A DNA stretch of 64,000 bases, taken from the NCBI GenBank assembly GCA_000024525.1, contig CP001769.1, positions 434,001 through 498,000 of the forward strand, written 5' to 3'. Source of the DNA: Spirosoma linguale DSM 74. Lineage in GTDB: Bacteria > Bacteroidota > Bacteroidia > Cytophagales > Spirosomataceae. The position numbers were made by a program, and so were the translations under genes. The first letter of the stretch is position 1. Every line of letters starts with the position of its first letter. Positions 33,550 to 41,242 of this stretch are shown here, one piece after another. The notes under the pieces are model-generated. The model was given only the letters and a program-made list of their open reading frames with translations, had not been told where the DNA came from and made no database searches.

Positions 33550-34119
33550 ATGAAAAAAGCAACGATGATCGCTGCGCTGTTATTCTCTACAGTAAGCGCT
33601 TTCGCTCAAAACTGGACGCTCGACAAGTCGCACTCTAGCTTAAACTTCACCGTAACACACATGATGCTGTCTGAAGTAGACGGTAAATTCCAGAACTTCG
33701 ACGTGAAAATGACCTCGTCGAAACCTGATTTTACGGATGCTGAAATTGATCTGACTGCCGACGTAAGTAGCATCAACACGAACCAGGAAAAGCGTGACGG
33801 TCACCTGAAAAGCCCCGATTTTTTCGATGCTGCCAAATACCCAACCCTGACGTTCAAAAGTAAGTCGATCAGCAAAGTGTCTGGTAACAAATACAAACTG
33901 ATGGGCGATCTGACGATGCACGGTGTAACGAAGCCGGTAACGCTCGATGCCGTTATTACGGGTCCTGTTACAAACCCCCAGAACAAGAAAACACTGGCTG
34001 GTTTCAAAGTAACGGGTGAAGTAAAACGCGCTGATTTTACCCTGGGTACAATTCCTGCTGCCGTTGTTAGTGATGAAATCGCTATCCGTGCTGCTGGTGA
34101 GCTTGTGAAGGCTAACTAA
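33550..34119 (+). CDS. YceI family secreted protein
   Basis: The 189-residue protein has a signal peptide (ending SAFAQ) and the lipocalin-like YceI fold: NWTLDKSHSSLNFTVTHMM, VDGKFQNFDVKM, KSPDFFDAAKYPTLTFKS and GDLTMHGVTKPV are family motifs. YceI proteins bind isoprenoids in the periplasm and respond to stress in some bacteria; the ligand here is unknown. It probably shares the operator-controlled promoter of the MarR gene. A classical terminator follows at 34138-34167. Confidence 0.93.
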   Translation: MKKATMIAALLFSTVSAFAQNWTLDKSHSSLNFTVTHMMLSEVDGKFQNFDVKMTSSKPDFTDAEIDLTADVSSINTNQEKRDGHLKSPDFFDAAKYPTLTFKSKSISKVSGNKYKLMGDLTMHGVTKPVTLDAVITGPVTNPQNKKTLAGFKVTGEVKRADFTLGTIPAAVVSDEIAIRAAGELVKAN

Positions 34120-34137
34120 GGTACTGCTACCCGTACG

Positions 34138-34167
34138 AATCCCTGCTACCCAACGGTGGCAGGGATT
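34138..34167 (+). terminator. Intrinsic terminator after yceI
   Basis: AATCCCTGCTACC at 34138-34150 pairs with 34155-34167 with one wobble pair and a 4-nt loop, followed by T5. This is a normal terminator and contrasts with the very long stems elsewhere. Confidence 0.9.
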
Positions 34168-34185
34168 TTTTGTTTAACGATACGC

Positions 34186-34629
34186 CTAAATAAAAGCCGG
34201 GAAATCGTCCAGAAAACGGATGTCGGCCGTGGTATGATCAATACCGCAGCAGTAATGGGTCAGCCCATTGGAAATAACCACAAAAGGAGCCTTATGAACG
34301 TGGTTATACCGGGCGATCTGATCAAATACCGATTGGGTGAGCGGAATGTGAGGGGCTTTGCACTCAACTACCAGAAAAGGCTGCCCCTGCCGATCAAAAA
34401 CGACAACGTCCGTACGTTTTTGAGTCTGGTTCAACACGAGGCCTCCTTCCGTTCGAATGAGCGCTTTTGGATAACCGTAGTGCGTTAAGAGTAAATTAAC
34501 AATATGCTGCCGTACCCACTCTTCGGGCGACAGCCGCACGTACTTCCGGCGTAATGAATCGAAAATGTAAGGTTTCCCTTCGACTTGCTTAATTTTACAA
34601 TCGAAAACAGGGAGGTTCAGCGCAACCAT
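34186..34629 (-). CDS. HsdR_N domain protein (stand-alone type I restriction nuclease-like domain)
   Basis: The 147-residue protein corresponds to the HsdR N-terminal nuclease domain alone: RTEGGLVLNQTQKRTDVVVFDRQGQPFLVVECKAPHIPL contains the D-(E)xK core (TDVVVFD, then VECKAP). No helicase part follows and no hsdM or hsdS gene is near. Similar short proteins are common in Bacteroidetes, and their role is unknown. A TAnnTTTG box 4 nt upstream fixes the ATG. It reads toward the yceI terminator. Confidence 0.85.
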   Translation of the reverse strand: MVALNLPVFDCKIKQVEGKPYIFDSLRRKYVRLSPEEWVRQHIVNLLLTHYGYPKALIRTEGGLVLNQTQKRTDVVVFDRQGQPFLVVECKAPHIPLTQSVFDQIARYNHVHKAPFVVISNGLTHYCCGIDHTTADIRFLDDFPAFI

Positions 34630-34633
34630 ACTT

Positions 34634-34641
34634 CAAAGATA
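34634..34641 (-). promoter_or_regulatory. Start-proximal -7 box for the HsdR_N gene
   Basis: On the minus strand this is TATCTTTG, an exact TAnnTTTG match with 4 nt to the ATG at 34629. Confidence 0.65.
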
Positions 34642-34666
34642 GGGAATTGGTAAAGTAGTAGAATAG

Positions 34667-34765
34667 GTGAAGTGAGTGAAATGAGTGGAGTACTTACTTC
34701 ACTTACTCCAACCTCTCCACTTATTTTACTATTTCAACCACTTCACTGCTCCACTCACTTGACTA
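34667..34765. repeat. GTGAAGTGAGTG-word repeats with imperfect inverted symmetry
   Basis: The left part is rich in GAAGTGAGTG words and the right part in their complements (CACTTCACT, CCACTCACTT). It fills the gap between the divergent HsdR_N and AMP nucleosidase genes, ending 5 nt before the latter. It belongs to the same low-complexity hairpin style as 258-344 and 35557-35625, but here in a 5' position. Confidence 0.5.
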
Positions 34766-34769
34766 ACAA

Positions 34770-35540
34770 ATGAAGACAAAAGAAGAAATCGTTCAGAACT
34801 GGCTGCCCCGTTATACGGGCACTCCCATTGAGGTATTTGGCGAATATATTTTGCTGACCAATTTTATCAACTACGTTGAACTCTTCGCCAAAAAATTCGA
34901 CGTTGAGATTTTCGGGATGGGGCGGGCCATGCAGACCGCTACGGCAAATAACATCACCATCATAAACTTTGGCATGGGCAGTGCCATGGCTGCCACAGTT
35001 ATGGATTTGCTCTCGGCAGTTAATCCCAAGGCCGTATTGTTTTTGGGTAAATGTGGTGGACTGAAAAAAACGCAGGTGGGGGATCTTATTTTGCCGATTG
35101 CGGCCATCCGCGGTGAGGGTACCAGCAATGATTACATGCGTCCCGAGATACCAGCTCTGCCTTCATTTCGGTTGCAGCGGGCCGTGTCGTCGACCATTAA
35201 ACGCTACGAATTAGACTACTGGACCGGTACGGTCTATACCACCAACCGGCGTATCTGGGAGCATGACGAGACATTTAAAGATTACCTGCGCGAACTCCGG
35301 GCCATGGCTATCGACATGGAAACGGCTACCGTTTTTACTGTAGGCTTTGTCAATTCCATTCCGCACGGAGCCTTGTTGCTCGTATCGGACAACCCGCTTG
35401 TGCCGGAAGGCGTTAAAACAGAAGAAAGCGACAAGCGCGTAACGGGTCAATTTGTTAACGTACACCTGGAAATCGGCATCGACGCCCTGCTTGAGCTGGA
35501 ATCTTCCGGCGACTCCGTGAAGCACCTGAGGTTTGAGTAG
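34770..35540 (+). CDS. amn: AMP nucleosidase (nucleoside phosphorylase superfamily)
   Basis: The 256-residue cytoplasmic protein is the short Bacteroidetes form of AMP nucleosidase, which cleaves AMP to adenine and ribose 5-phosphate. INFGMGSAMAATVMDLL and LFLGKCGGLKKTQVGDLILP give the phosphate-binding and core strands; AIDMETATVF carries the ribose-binding methionine and glutamate; LLVSDNPLVPEG holds the base-binding aspartate. The long N-terminal regulatory domain of E. coli Amn is absent. It is a single-gene unit ending at a 27-bp perfect hairpin. Confidence 0.92.
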   Translation: MKTKEEIVQNWLPRYTGTPIEVFGEYILLTNFINYVELFAKKFDVEIFGMGRAMQTATANNITIINFGMGSAMAATVMDLLSAVNPKAVLFLGKCGGLKKTQVGDLILPIAAIRGEGTSNDYMRPEIPALPSFRLQRAVSSTIKRYELDYWTGTVYTTNRRIWEHDETFKDYLRELRAMAIDMETATVFTVGFVNSIPHGALLLVSDNPLVPEGVKTEESDKRVTGQFVNVHLEIGIDALLELESSGDSVKHLRFE

Positions 35541-35556
35541 GGATAGTTTTAGTATT

Positions 35557-35625
35557 AGGAGTTAGAAGTGAGGAGGGCTGACGCCAGTAGTGTTCTCACG
35601 TCAGCCCTCCTCACTTCTAACTCCT
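35557..35625. terminator. 27-bp perfect bidirectional hairpin
   Basis: Bases 35557-35583 and 35599-35625 are perfect reverse complements around a 15-nt loop, between the convergent ends of the AMP nucleosidase gene (35540) and the TPR gene (35638). The word AACTCCT of the right arm occurs again at 35633-35639, reaching the TPR stop codon. Confidence 0.85.
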
Positions 35626-35637
35626 CGCTCCCAACTC

Positions 35638-36978
35638 CTAATTACAATACTCACTAATCACCTTATACGCTGGGTTGTAACCTAGTTCGCCGGCTTTTGA
35701 CAGGTCGAGGCAACCGCCGTTTTCGTCGCCGAGGCTGTGTTTAATGAGTCCGCGTACATAGAAAACTTCAGCATAGCCGGGCTTTAGTTTGATCGCGCTG
35801 TTGCAATCGGTGAGGGCTCCTTTCTGATCACCCTGCGCCGACTTGATCATGCCCCGGCTGAAGTACGCTTCGGAATAAGCAGGGTTAAGTTCAATGGCTT
35901 TGTTGAGATCTACAATGGCTGCTTTTGAATCACCCTGCTTATTTTTACTGACGCCCCGGCTGAAGTACGCTTCGGCACGTTCGGCACTCAATTCGTTGAT
36001 TTTATCGCGTTCCTGAACGACGTTCCGCAGGTTGTCGAGGATGGCACGGCTTATGCGGCCATTGTAAACAACTTTTGTGTCGACATAAACATTGTTGATT
36101 TCAATGGCCTGATTAAAATCCTGAACGGCCCCTTTTTGATCACCAAGTTTGCTTCTGCAGAAACCCCGTCCGTAGTAAGCCCGGTAGTTATCAGGTTTCA
36201 GGGCTAGTGCCCGCTCGTAATCGGGTAGCGCAGCTTTGTAATCGTCGAGCTTTCCTTTGGCATATGCTCGGTAAAAGTAAGATTCGCCATCTTCCGGACT
36301 CAACTCAATCGCTTTGTTAAGGTCGGTAATGGCGCCAGTAAAGTCATTCAGCTCGACTTTCGACAGTCCCCGACCGGCGTAGGCTTGTGCCCGCTTTGGG
36401 GTGATCTCAATTACTTTCGAAAAATCAGTTAAGCTCCCGGCAAAGTCGTTTAGTTTTTGCCGGGTAATTGCACGAGCATAATAGGAATAGGCATTGGCTG
36501 GCTCCAGCTCGATGGCTTTGGAAAAATCGGTCAGGGCACCCTGATATTGGTCGATACGGCTTCGGCTAATTCCCCGGTTGTAGTACGCCTGGGGATCGTC
36601 TGGGTTAAGTTCAATGGAACGGCTAAAGTCGAGTAAGGCCCCCCGATGGTCATCCTGCCGACTTTTGCTGACCCCCCGGCTCAGGTAAGCCATGGCGTCT
36701 TTGCTGTTAAGTTCAATTGCCTTGTCGTAATCGAGAATGGCTCCCCGGTGGTCTTTAAGATTGGCTTTGGCCAGCCCGCGATTATAATAGCTGGGCGCAT
36801 TTTCGGGGTTCATGGTAATGGCCATACTGAAGGCCTGAAGAGCACCCGTAAAGTCACTGGATTTACTCCGATTAATTCCACTTTCAAAGAATTCAGCCGC
36901 TGTTTGTTGAGCGGTAACAGGAATAGAAAGACTAGTTCCCAAAAACAGGAAAACAGCCGGCAATAAATGTCGCTTCAT
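35638..36978 (-). CDS. Secreted tetratricopeptide repeat protein
   Basis: The 446-residue protein has a signal peptide (ending IPVTAQQ) followed by about eleven TPR units of 34 residues, with repeated YYNRGLAKANLKDHRGAI-like and AIELNP motifs; one insertion (VYDTKVVYNGRIS region, around residues 290-330) breaks the regular spacing. TPR arrays bind other proteins; the partner is not known. It is divergent from hsp20 across a 327-bp gap. The high similarity between units suggests expansion by internal duplication. Confidence 0.88.
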   Translation of the reverse strand: MKRHLLPAVFLFLGTSLSIPVTAQQTAAEFFESGINRSKSSDFTGALQAFSMAITMNPENAPSYYNRGLAKANLKDHRGAILDYDKAIELNSKDAMAYLSRGVSKSRQDDHRGALLDFSRSIELNPDDPQAYYNRGISRSRIDQYQGALTDFSKAIELEPANAYSYYARAITRQKLNDFAGSLTDFSKVIEITPKRAQAYAGRGLSKVELNDFTGAITDLNKAIELSPEDGESYFYRAYAKGKLDDYKAALPDYERALALKPDNYRAYYGRGFCRSKLGDQKGAVQDFNQAIEINNVYVDTKVVYNGRISRAILDNLRNVVQERDKINELSAERAEAYFSRGVSKNKQGDSKAAIVDLNKAIELNPAYSEAYFSRGMIKSAQGDQKGALTDCNSAIKLKPGYAEVFYVRGLIKHSLGDENGGCLDLSKAGELGYNPAYKVISEYCN

Positions 36979-37305
36979 ATGTACAGTAAAAGTTATGGTG
37001 AGTTTTTACTGAATGAGCAGCATTAGGTTTTTAGTTCCTTGTAACTTTATCGCTGGGTAATATGTATAATAACGTCGAATGCCGCGTTTTAGTGGCGATT
37101 GTGTTAACGAAAAACTGTCAAAAAAGAGGATCGGGTATTTTATTCTGGGTTAATTATACACTAAAAATACGACAAAAGGTCGTGTTTTTAGCTGGCTTCG
37201 TATGAAGAAGCGACAAAATGTCCTGAATGAATCGAAATTTCACATTGGTATAAGATTTGACTTAGGTAGGATGTAAGTAAACAACCCAATAAACAACATA
37301 AGACA
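36979..37305. promoter_or_regulatory. 327-bp divergent gap with direct repeats CGACAAAAkGTC upstream of hsp20
   Basis: No gene is supported. ACGACAAAAGGTC at 37169-37181, which extends to a small stem ACGAC/GTCGT, and GCGACAAAATGTC at 37210-37222 are near-identical words 41 bp apart, about four helical turns. They could bind a regulator of hsp20, but this is inference. Confidence 0.4.
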
Positions 37306-37728
37306 ATGGCAACTTTAGTTCGATATAACAACTTCCCCACGTTTTTTAACCCATTCTATACCCGTCCGGTTATCAATCGGTATCACAATTCGACGCCTAA
37401 CGTTCCAGCCGTAAACGTTAAAGAAAATGAGGCTGGCTACCTGCTCGAATTGGCCGCTCCGGGTTTGAAGAAAGAAGACCTGAAAATCAACGTAGAAAAT
37501 AACAAACTGACGATTGGGTATCAGTCGGAAGCAAAAACCGAAGAAACGACCGATAAATTTACCCGGCACGAGTTTGGTTTCAGTTCTTTTGAACGGAGCT
37601 TCCGGTTACCCAAAACAGTTAACGCCGATGCCATTAAGGCCGCTTATACCGATGGTATTCTGACCGTTGAACTGCCAAAAGTTGAGTTGAAAGAAGAGAA
37701 ACTGGTGAAAGAGATCACCGTTGCCTAA
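37306..37728 (+). CDS. Hsp20 / alpha-crystallin family small heat shock protein
   Basis: The 140-residue cytoplasmic chaperone holds unfolding proteins during stress. The alpha-crystallin domain runs from about residue 35 (VPAVNVKENEAGYLLELAAPG) to the hallmark GILTVELPK near the C-terminus; DLKINVENNKLTI and FERSFRLPKTVNADAIKAAY lie between. The length and motifs are usual for Bacteroidetes. The direct repeats upstream may regulate it. A normal terminator with a T-run follows. Confidence 0.95.
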   Translation: MATLVRYNNFPTFFNPFYTRPVINRYHNSTPNVPAVNVKENEAGYLLELAAPGLKKEDLKINVENNKLTIGYQSEAKTEETTDKFTRHEFGFSSFERSFRLPKTVNADAIKAAYTDGILTVELPKVELKEEKLVKEITVA

Positions 37729-37761
37729 GGGTAAGGGATCATAGTAGATGTAAATAGTTTT

Positions 37762-37793
37762 AAATGGGTGACAGACTGTTCTGTCACCCATTT
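37762..37793 (+). terminator. Intrinsic terminator after hsp20
   Basis: AAATGGGTGACAG at 37762-37774 pairs perfectly with 37781-37793 over a 6-nt loop, and the T-run continues to 37796. Confidence 0.92.
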
Positions 37794-37838
37794 TTTGTAG
37801 CAACTGCCTAGTGGCGGCCGTTACTACACGGGTTTTGT

Positions 37839-38501
37839 TCAGGACAGCAAACGCATGAATGCTTCCAGCTTTTGGGTATCCAGTTGCCCGTTGGTGCGTA
37901 CGCCACTACAAATATCCAGACCGAAGGGACCCACCGAATCAATGGCCTCCCGGACGTTATTGCTGTTGAGGCCACCGGCTAAAAATACTGGCACCGGAGA
38001 CTGCTCTACGATCTGGCGGCTTACCTGCCAGTTATGAATCCGCCCGGTGCCGCCCAGTTCCTTAACGGCTAGATTCGGGTTTCCTGAGTCCAGTAGCAAG
38101 GTATCGGCTCCCAATTGAACGGCCAGAAGAGCCTCGTCAATGTTTCGCTCGTCGATAACATGAATTACCTGAACCAGTTTTACTGACGGGAGGGCGGCCT
38201 TGAGCTGCGTGTAGGTACCGGCTGAAACAGCATCTACGAGTTGAATAGTATTGGCTCCTACACGACGCTGATGAGCCAGGATGCCATCCACGGTTGTTTC
38301 GCTGGTCAGCATGAACGTAGCAATGGGCGGGGGCGTAACCTGAACAACCTGAGCGGCCAGATCATCACTAACTACGCCGGGGCCACTGGGCATCCGGCCC
38401 ACCAGGCCAAGGGCATCGGCTCCCAGTCGAATCGCCGTCTGTGCTTCCGCTATACTACTGATGCAGCAAATTTTAACTCTTGTTCGGAACGGAGATTGCA
38501 T
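37839..38501 (-). CDS. Phosphoribosylanthranilate isomerase-like protein (TrpF family), with altered motifs
   Basis: The 220-residue protein is a TrpF-type barrel: VKICCISS near the N-terminus (usual KICG), LLLDSG with the catalytic aspartate, and GGTGRIHNWQVS where true TrpF has GGTG-F-D-W. The active-site cysteine and aspartate positions remain, but the phosphate-side motif is changed, so activity as the tryptophan-pathway isomerase is uncertain. No other trp gene is adjacent. ATG 38501 is preferred over GTG 38525. A TAnnTTTG box at 38534-38541 gives a leader of about 30 nt. Confidence 0.75.
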   Translation of the reverse strand: MQSPFRTRVKICCISSIAEAQTAIRLGADALGLVGRMPSGPGVVSDDLAAQVVQVTPPPIATFMLTSETTVDGILAHQRRVGANTIQLVDAVSAGTYTQLKAALPSVKLVQVIHVIDERNIDEALLAVQLGADTLLLDSGNPNLAVKELGGTGRIHNWQVSRQIVEQSPVPVFLAGGLNSNNVREAIDSVGPFGLDICSGVRTNGQLDTQKLEAFMRLLS

Positions 38502-38533
38502 AATTTTGGGTTGATTAAGAAACACTCGCGCGG

Positions 38534-38541
38534 CAAAGATA
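38534..38541 (-). promoter_or_regulatory. -7 box for the TrpF-like gene
   Basis: On the minus strand this reads TATCTTTG, an exact TAnnTTTG match. The divergent MFS gene starts only 19 nt away at 38560, so its promoter must overlap this region or the TrpF-like gene. Confidence 0.55.
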
Positions 38542-38559
38542 GGTTAAGCCGACACATGT

Positions 38560-39810
38560 ATGGTTCAACAGTCTCCAGTCGATACGTACGCATCCCTTCG
38601 AATTCCCGAATTTCGCTATTTCGTCATGAACAGCTTTCTGATTACAGCTACCCTGCTGATTCAGGAGGTTATTCTGGGTTACGAGCTTTATAAAATCACG
38701 CACGATCCGCTGATGCTGGGTCTGGTTGGACTGGCTGAAGCGATTCCGTTCATTGCGCTGTCGCTTTTTGGCGGTCACCTGGCCGACCGGCGCGATAAGA
38801 AGCGGATTCTGCAATGGAGTTTGCTGGTCATCCTGATTGGGTCGGTTATTCTGTATCTGGTCTTTCAACCGGCGTTTGCTGCCGGGTTGACACAAACGGC
38901 CCGTTTAGGAACCATCTATGGGGTACTGATGCTGATTGGCACTGCTAAAGGGTTTTACTCGCCGGCCAGCTCGTCGCTCAAGCCATTCTTAGTGCCTCGT
39001 GAACTTTACGCAAATTCGGCCACCTGGAGTAGTTCGTTCTGGCAGGCGGGCGCCATTATAGGGCCGGGTTTGGCGGGTTTTTTATACAGCTGGGTCGGTT
39101 TCGACAATACCCTGATTGTGGTTATTGCCCTGCTACTGTTCTGTTTTGTCTTGATTTCGCTCATTGAGCGAAAACCAACACCCGTTACAGATTCGCCCGT
39201 ATTGAAACTCAGCGAAAGTTTGAAAGAGGGCTTCCGGTTTGTGTTCAAGACCCAAATTGTTCTCTACGCCATTTCTCTCGATCTGTTTTCGGTACTATTT
39301 GGGGGGGTAGTGGCTATTCTGCCGGTCTTCGCCGAAGATATTCTGAAAGTAGGTGCCGAAGGGCTGGGTTTTTTGCGAGCTGCACCGTCGGTAGGAGCCT
39401 TACTGACAATGGCCTACATGACCAAACACCCACCTACGCATAATGCGTGGCGCAATATGTTGTTGTCGGTAGCCGGGTTCGGCGTGGCTACGATCATCTT
39501 CTCGCTGTCAACCAATTTTTACTTATCCCTCATCATGCTCGGCCTGACGGGCGCTTTTGATAGTGTGAGCGTCATTATCCGTCAGACGATCCTGCAAATT
39601 TTCCCGCCCGATCACATGCGGGGACGGGTGGCTGCAGTAAACGGCATCTTTGTCAGTTCATCGAACGAAATAGGGGCGTTTGAATCCGGCTTACTGGCCC
39701 GTTTGCTGGGTACGGTACCATCGGTTCTGCTGGGTGGCGTTGTTACGCTGCTGGTTGTTACCTACGTGTACGCCAAATCGAAAGCCCTGCTGGCCGTGCG
39801 CTTAAGCTAG
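38560..39810 (+). CDS. MFS transporter, EntS-like (MFS_3)
   Basis: The 416-residue inner-membrane protein has about 12 transmembrane segments. The loop between TM2 and TM3 carries the MFS motif GGHLADRRDKKR near residue 69, and the general form matches the MFS_3 exporters such as EntS. The exported substrate is unknown. The gene is divergent from the TrpF-like gene with only 58 nt between start codons and ends at a perfect 15-bp hairpin. Confidence 0.88.
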   Translation: MVQQSPVDTYASLRIPEFRYFVMNSFLITATLLIQEVILGYELYKITHDPLMLGLVGLAEAIPFIALSLFGGHLADRRDKKRILQWSLLVILIGSVILYLVFQPAFAAGLTQTARLGTIYGVLMLIGTAKGFYSPASSSLKPFLVPRELYANSATWSSSFWQAGAIIGPGLAGFLYSWVGFDNTLIVVIALLLFCFVLISLIERKPTPVTDSPVLKLSESLKEGFRFVFKTQIVLYAISLDLFSVLFGGVVAILPVFAEDILKVGAEGLGFLRAAPSVGALLTMAYMTKHPPTHNAWRNMLLSVAGFGVATIIFSLSTNFYLSLIMLGLTGAFDSVSVIIRQTILQIFPPDHMRGRVAAVNGIFVSSSNEIGAFESGLLARLLGTVPSVLLGGVVTLLVVTYVYAKSKALLAVRLS

Positions 39811-39819
39811 AAAAACAAA

Positions 39820-39860
39820 CATCCGCCCGGCTACATCTGTTGTGGGTAGCCGGGCGGATG
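39820..39860. terminator. 15-bp perfect GC-rich hairpin after the MFS gene
   Basis: CATCCGCCCGGCTAC at 39820-39834 pairs perfectly with 39846-39860 over an 11-nt loop, 9 nt beyond the MFS stop. It also lies downstream of the small ORF at 39882 and may end both transcripts. Confidence 0.88.
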
Positions 39861-39881
39861 CTGACGTTAGCGGAATTTCTG

Positions 39882-40091
39882 CTAGGCGTAGGCTGGCGGC
39901 AGGTGCAGATTACAAATAAACTCGTCGATGTCAATCTGCTCATTGAGCAAAACGCGGGCGTTAAAAACCTCCCAGAATAATTCATCCGAGATCTGGTAAT
40001 CACGTTGCAGCCGAATCATATCCCGGATGCTTTCTTTAAGTTGACTTACAGGTGTTTGCAACCCATACGAGTGGAATTGAGCAGTTTCCAT
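39882..40091 (-). CDS. Small acidic protein of unknown function (69 residues)
   Basis: The frame begins with ATG and reads METAQFHSYGLQTPVSQL and later QRDYQISDELFWEVFNARVL, a plausible soluble helical sequence with no signal peptide. I do not recognise a family. Support for it being real is the natural amino-acid mix, its placement in a gap with no other gene, and the terminator just downstream. No promoter box is clear. The remaining bases to 40288 show no other feature. Confidence 0.55.
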   Translation of the reverse strand: METAQFHSYGLQTPVSQLKESIRDMIRLQRDYQISDELFWEVFNARVLLNEQIDIDEFICNLHLPPAYA

Positions 40092-40288
40092 AGCGGTTGT
40101 TTATTAGCGTGCGAGATTTTTAAACACCTTGGTCCTTCTATTGTTTTGAAAAATAAAGAGGGTAAAAAGGGACTGGTTAGAAAAATTATATTCTGTCTTT
40201 TGTCTGTGAGTCAATGAGCAACAACTAACCCGGTATCATACAACAAAAAATATTGAAAATTTTTAATCAACTGATAATCAATCAAAAT

Positions 40289-41155
40289 ATGAAGCATTTT
40301 AACTTATTTGTACTCCTTTCCACTGTTAGCCTGGGTTTGGTTGCGCTGACTCCGCCCGTCCGGCCGAAACCTGTGAAGCTGGTTAAAGTCTGGGAAACGG
40401 ACAGCACCTTACGCACCCCCGAATCGGTACTGTATGATGGTAATAACACTTTATACGTTGCCAATATCGACGGTAAACCCGATGGGCTCGATGGGAGCGG
40501 GTTCATCTCCAAAGTGACGCTGGACGGTAAAATTGAAAACCTGCGCTGGACCTCGGGTCTAAATGCGCCCAAAGGCATGGGATTGCATAAAAATCGCCTT
40601 TACGTAACGGATATTTACCGGCTGGTGTGCATCAATACGCTAACCGGCCAGGCCGAAAAAACCTGGGATGGCGTTGGTAAAGACGCTTTTCTGAACGATG
40701 TGACCGTAGCAAAAGACGGAACCGTGTATGTATCGGATAACCGTAATGATAAAATTTATCGGTTGAAAGATGATAAGTGGGAGGTTTGGCTGGAAGGCGA
40801 GCAGCTCAACAAACCGAACGGTGTACTGGCCGTTGGCAAAAACAAACTGATGATCGGCAGCACCAAAATCGGGGCGTTGCGTACGGTGGATGTAGATACC
40901 AAAGCTATTACCACACTGGCCGATGGAATGGCGGCTACGGATGGCATTGTGCCGGAAGGAAAGGGAAATTACTTCGTATCGGACTGGAACGGGCAGCTGT
41001 TCCATGTAAACGCCGATGGCACGAAAGAGCAACTCATGGATACCCGCGGACAGAAGATCAATTCGGCCGATATCGAGTACGTCGCCAATAAGAAATTATT
41101 AGTTGTGCCGACCTTTTACCGGAATACGCTGGTTGCGTATCGGGTGGAGCAATAA
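40289..41155 (+). CDS. SMP-30 / NHL-type beta-propeller protein, secreted
   Basis: The 288-residue protein has a hydrophobic export signal (MKHFNLFVLLSTVSLGLVAL) and a six-bladed propeller pattern: TPESVLYDGNNTLYVANIDG, GFISKVTLDGKI, APKGMGLHKNRLYVTDI, DVTVAKDGTVYVSDNRNDKIYRL and KPNGVLAVGKNKLMIG. SMP-30-like lactonases bind calcium and open sugar lactones, but NHL-type propellers may instead bind ligands, so the activity is open. ATG 40289 begins the signal; an in-frame start at 40253 is less likely. It is a single-gene unit ending at a REP-like hairpin. Confidence 0.85.
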   Translation: MKHFNLFVLLSTVSLGLVALTPPVRPKPVKLVKVWETDSTLRTPESVLYDGNNTLYVANIDGKPDGLDGSGFISKVTLDGKIENLRWTSGLNAPKGMGLHKNRLYVTDIYRLVCINTLTGQAEKTWDGVGKDAFLNDVTVAKDGTVYVSDNRNDKIYRLKDDKWEVWLEGEQLNKPNGVLAVGKNKLMIGSTKIGALRTVDVDTKAITTLADGMAATDGIVPEGKGNYFVSDWNGQLFHVNADGTKEQLMDTRGQKINSADIEYVANKKLLVVPTFYRNTLVAYRVEQ

Positions 41156-41156
41156 C

Positions 41157-41181
41157 GTAGAGCCGCAATTCCCTGCGGCTC
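41157..41181. repeat. REP-like palindrome (GTAGAGCCGC type), copy 2
   Basis: This copy matches the unit at 1473-1496 in 22 of 24 positions and forms the stem GAGCCGCA/TGCGGCTC (41160-41181). It begins 2 nt after the SMP-30-like stop codon. Confidence 0.65.
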
Positions 41182-41202
41182 ATTCGCGTCGACCACGAGT
41201 GT

Positions 41203-41241
41203 AATCCGAGCTATAAACACAGTACGTTTATAGCCCGGATT
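41203..41241. terminator. 16-bp hairpin between convergent genes
   Basis: Bases 41203-41218 pair with 41226-41241 with one mismatch over a 7-nt loop; a T-rich tail follows on the plus strand. It touches the argH stop region at 41243. Confidence 0.85.
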
Positions 41242-41242
41242 T

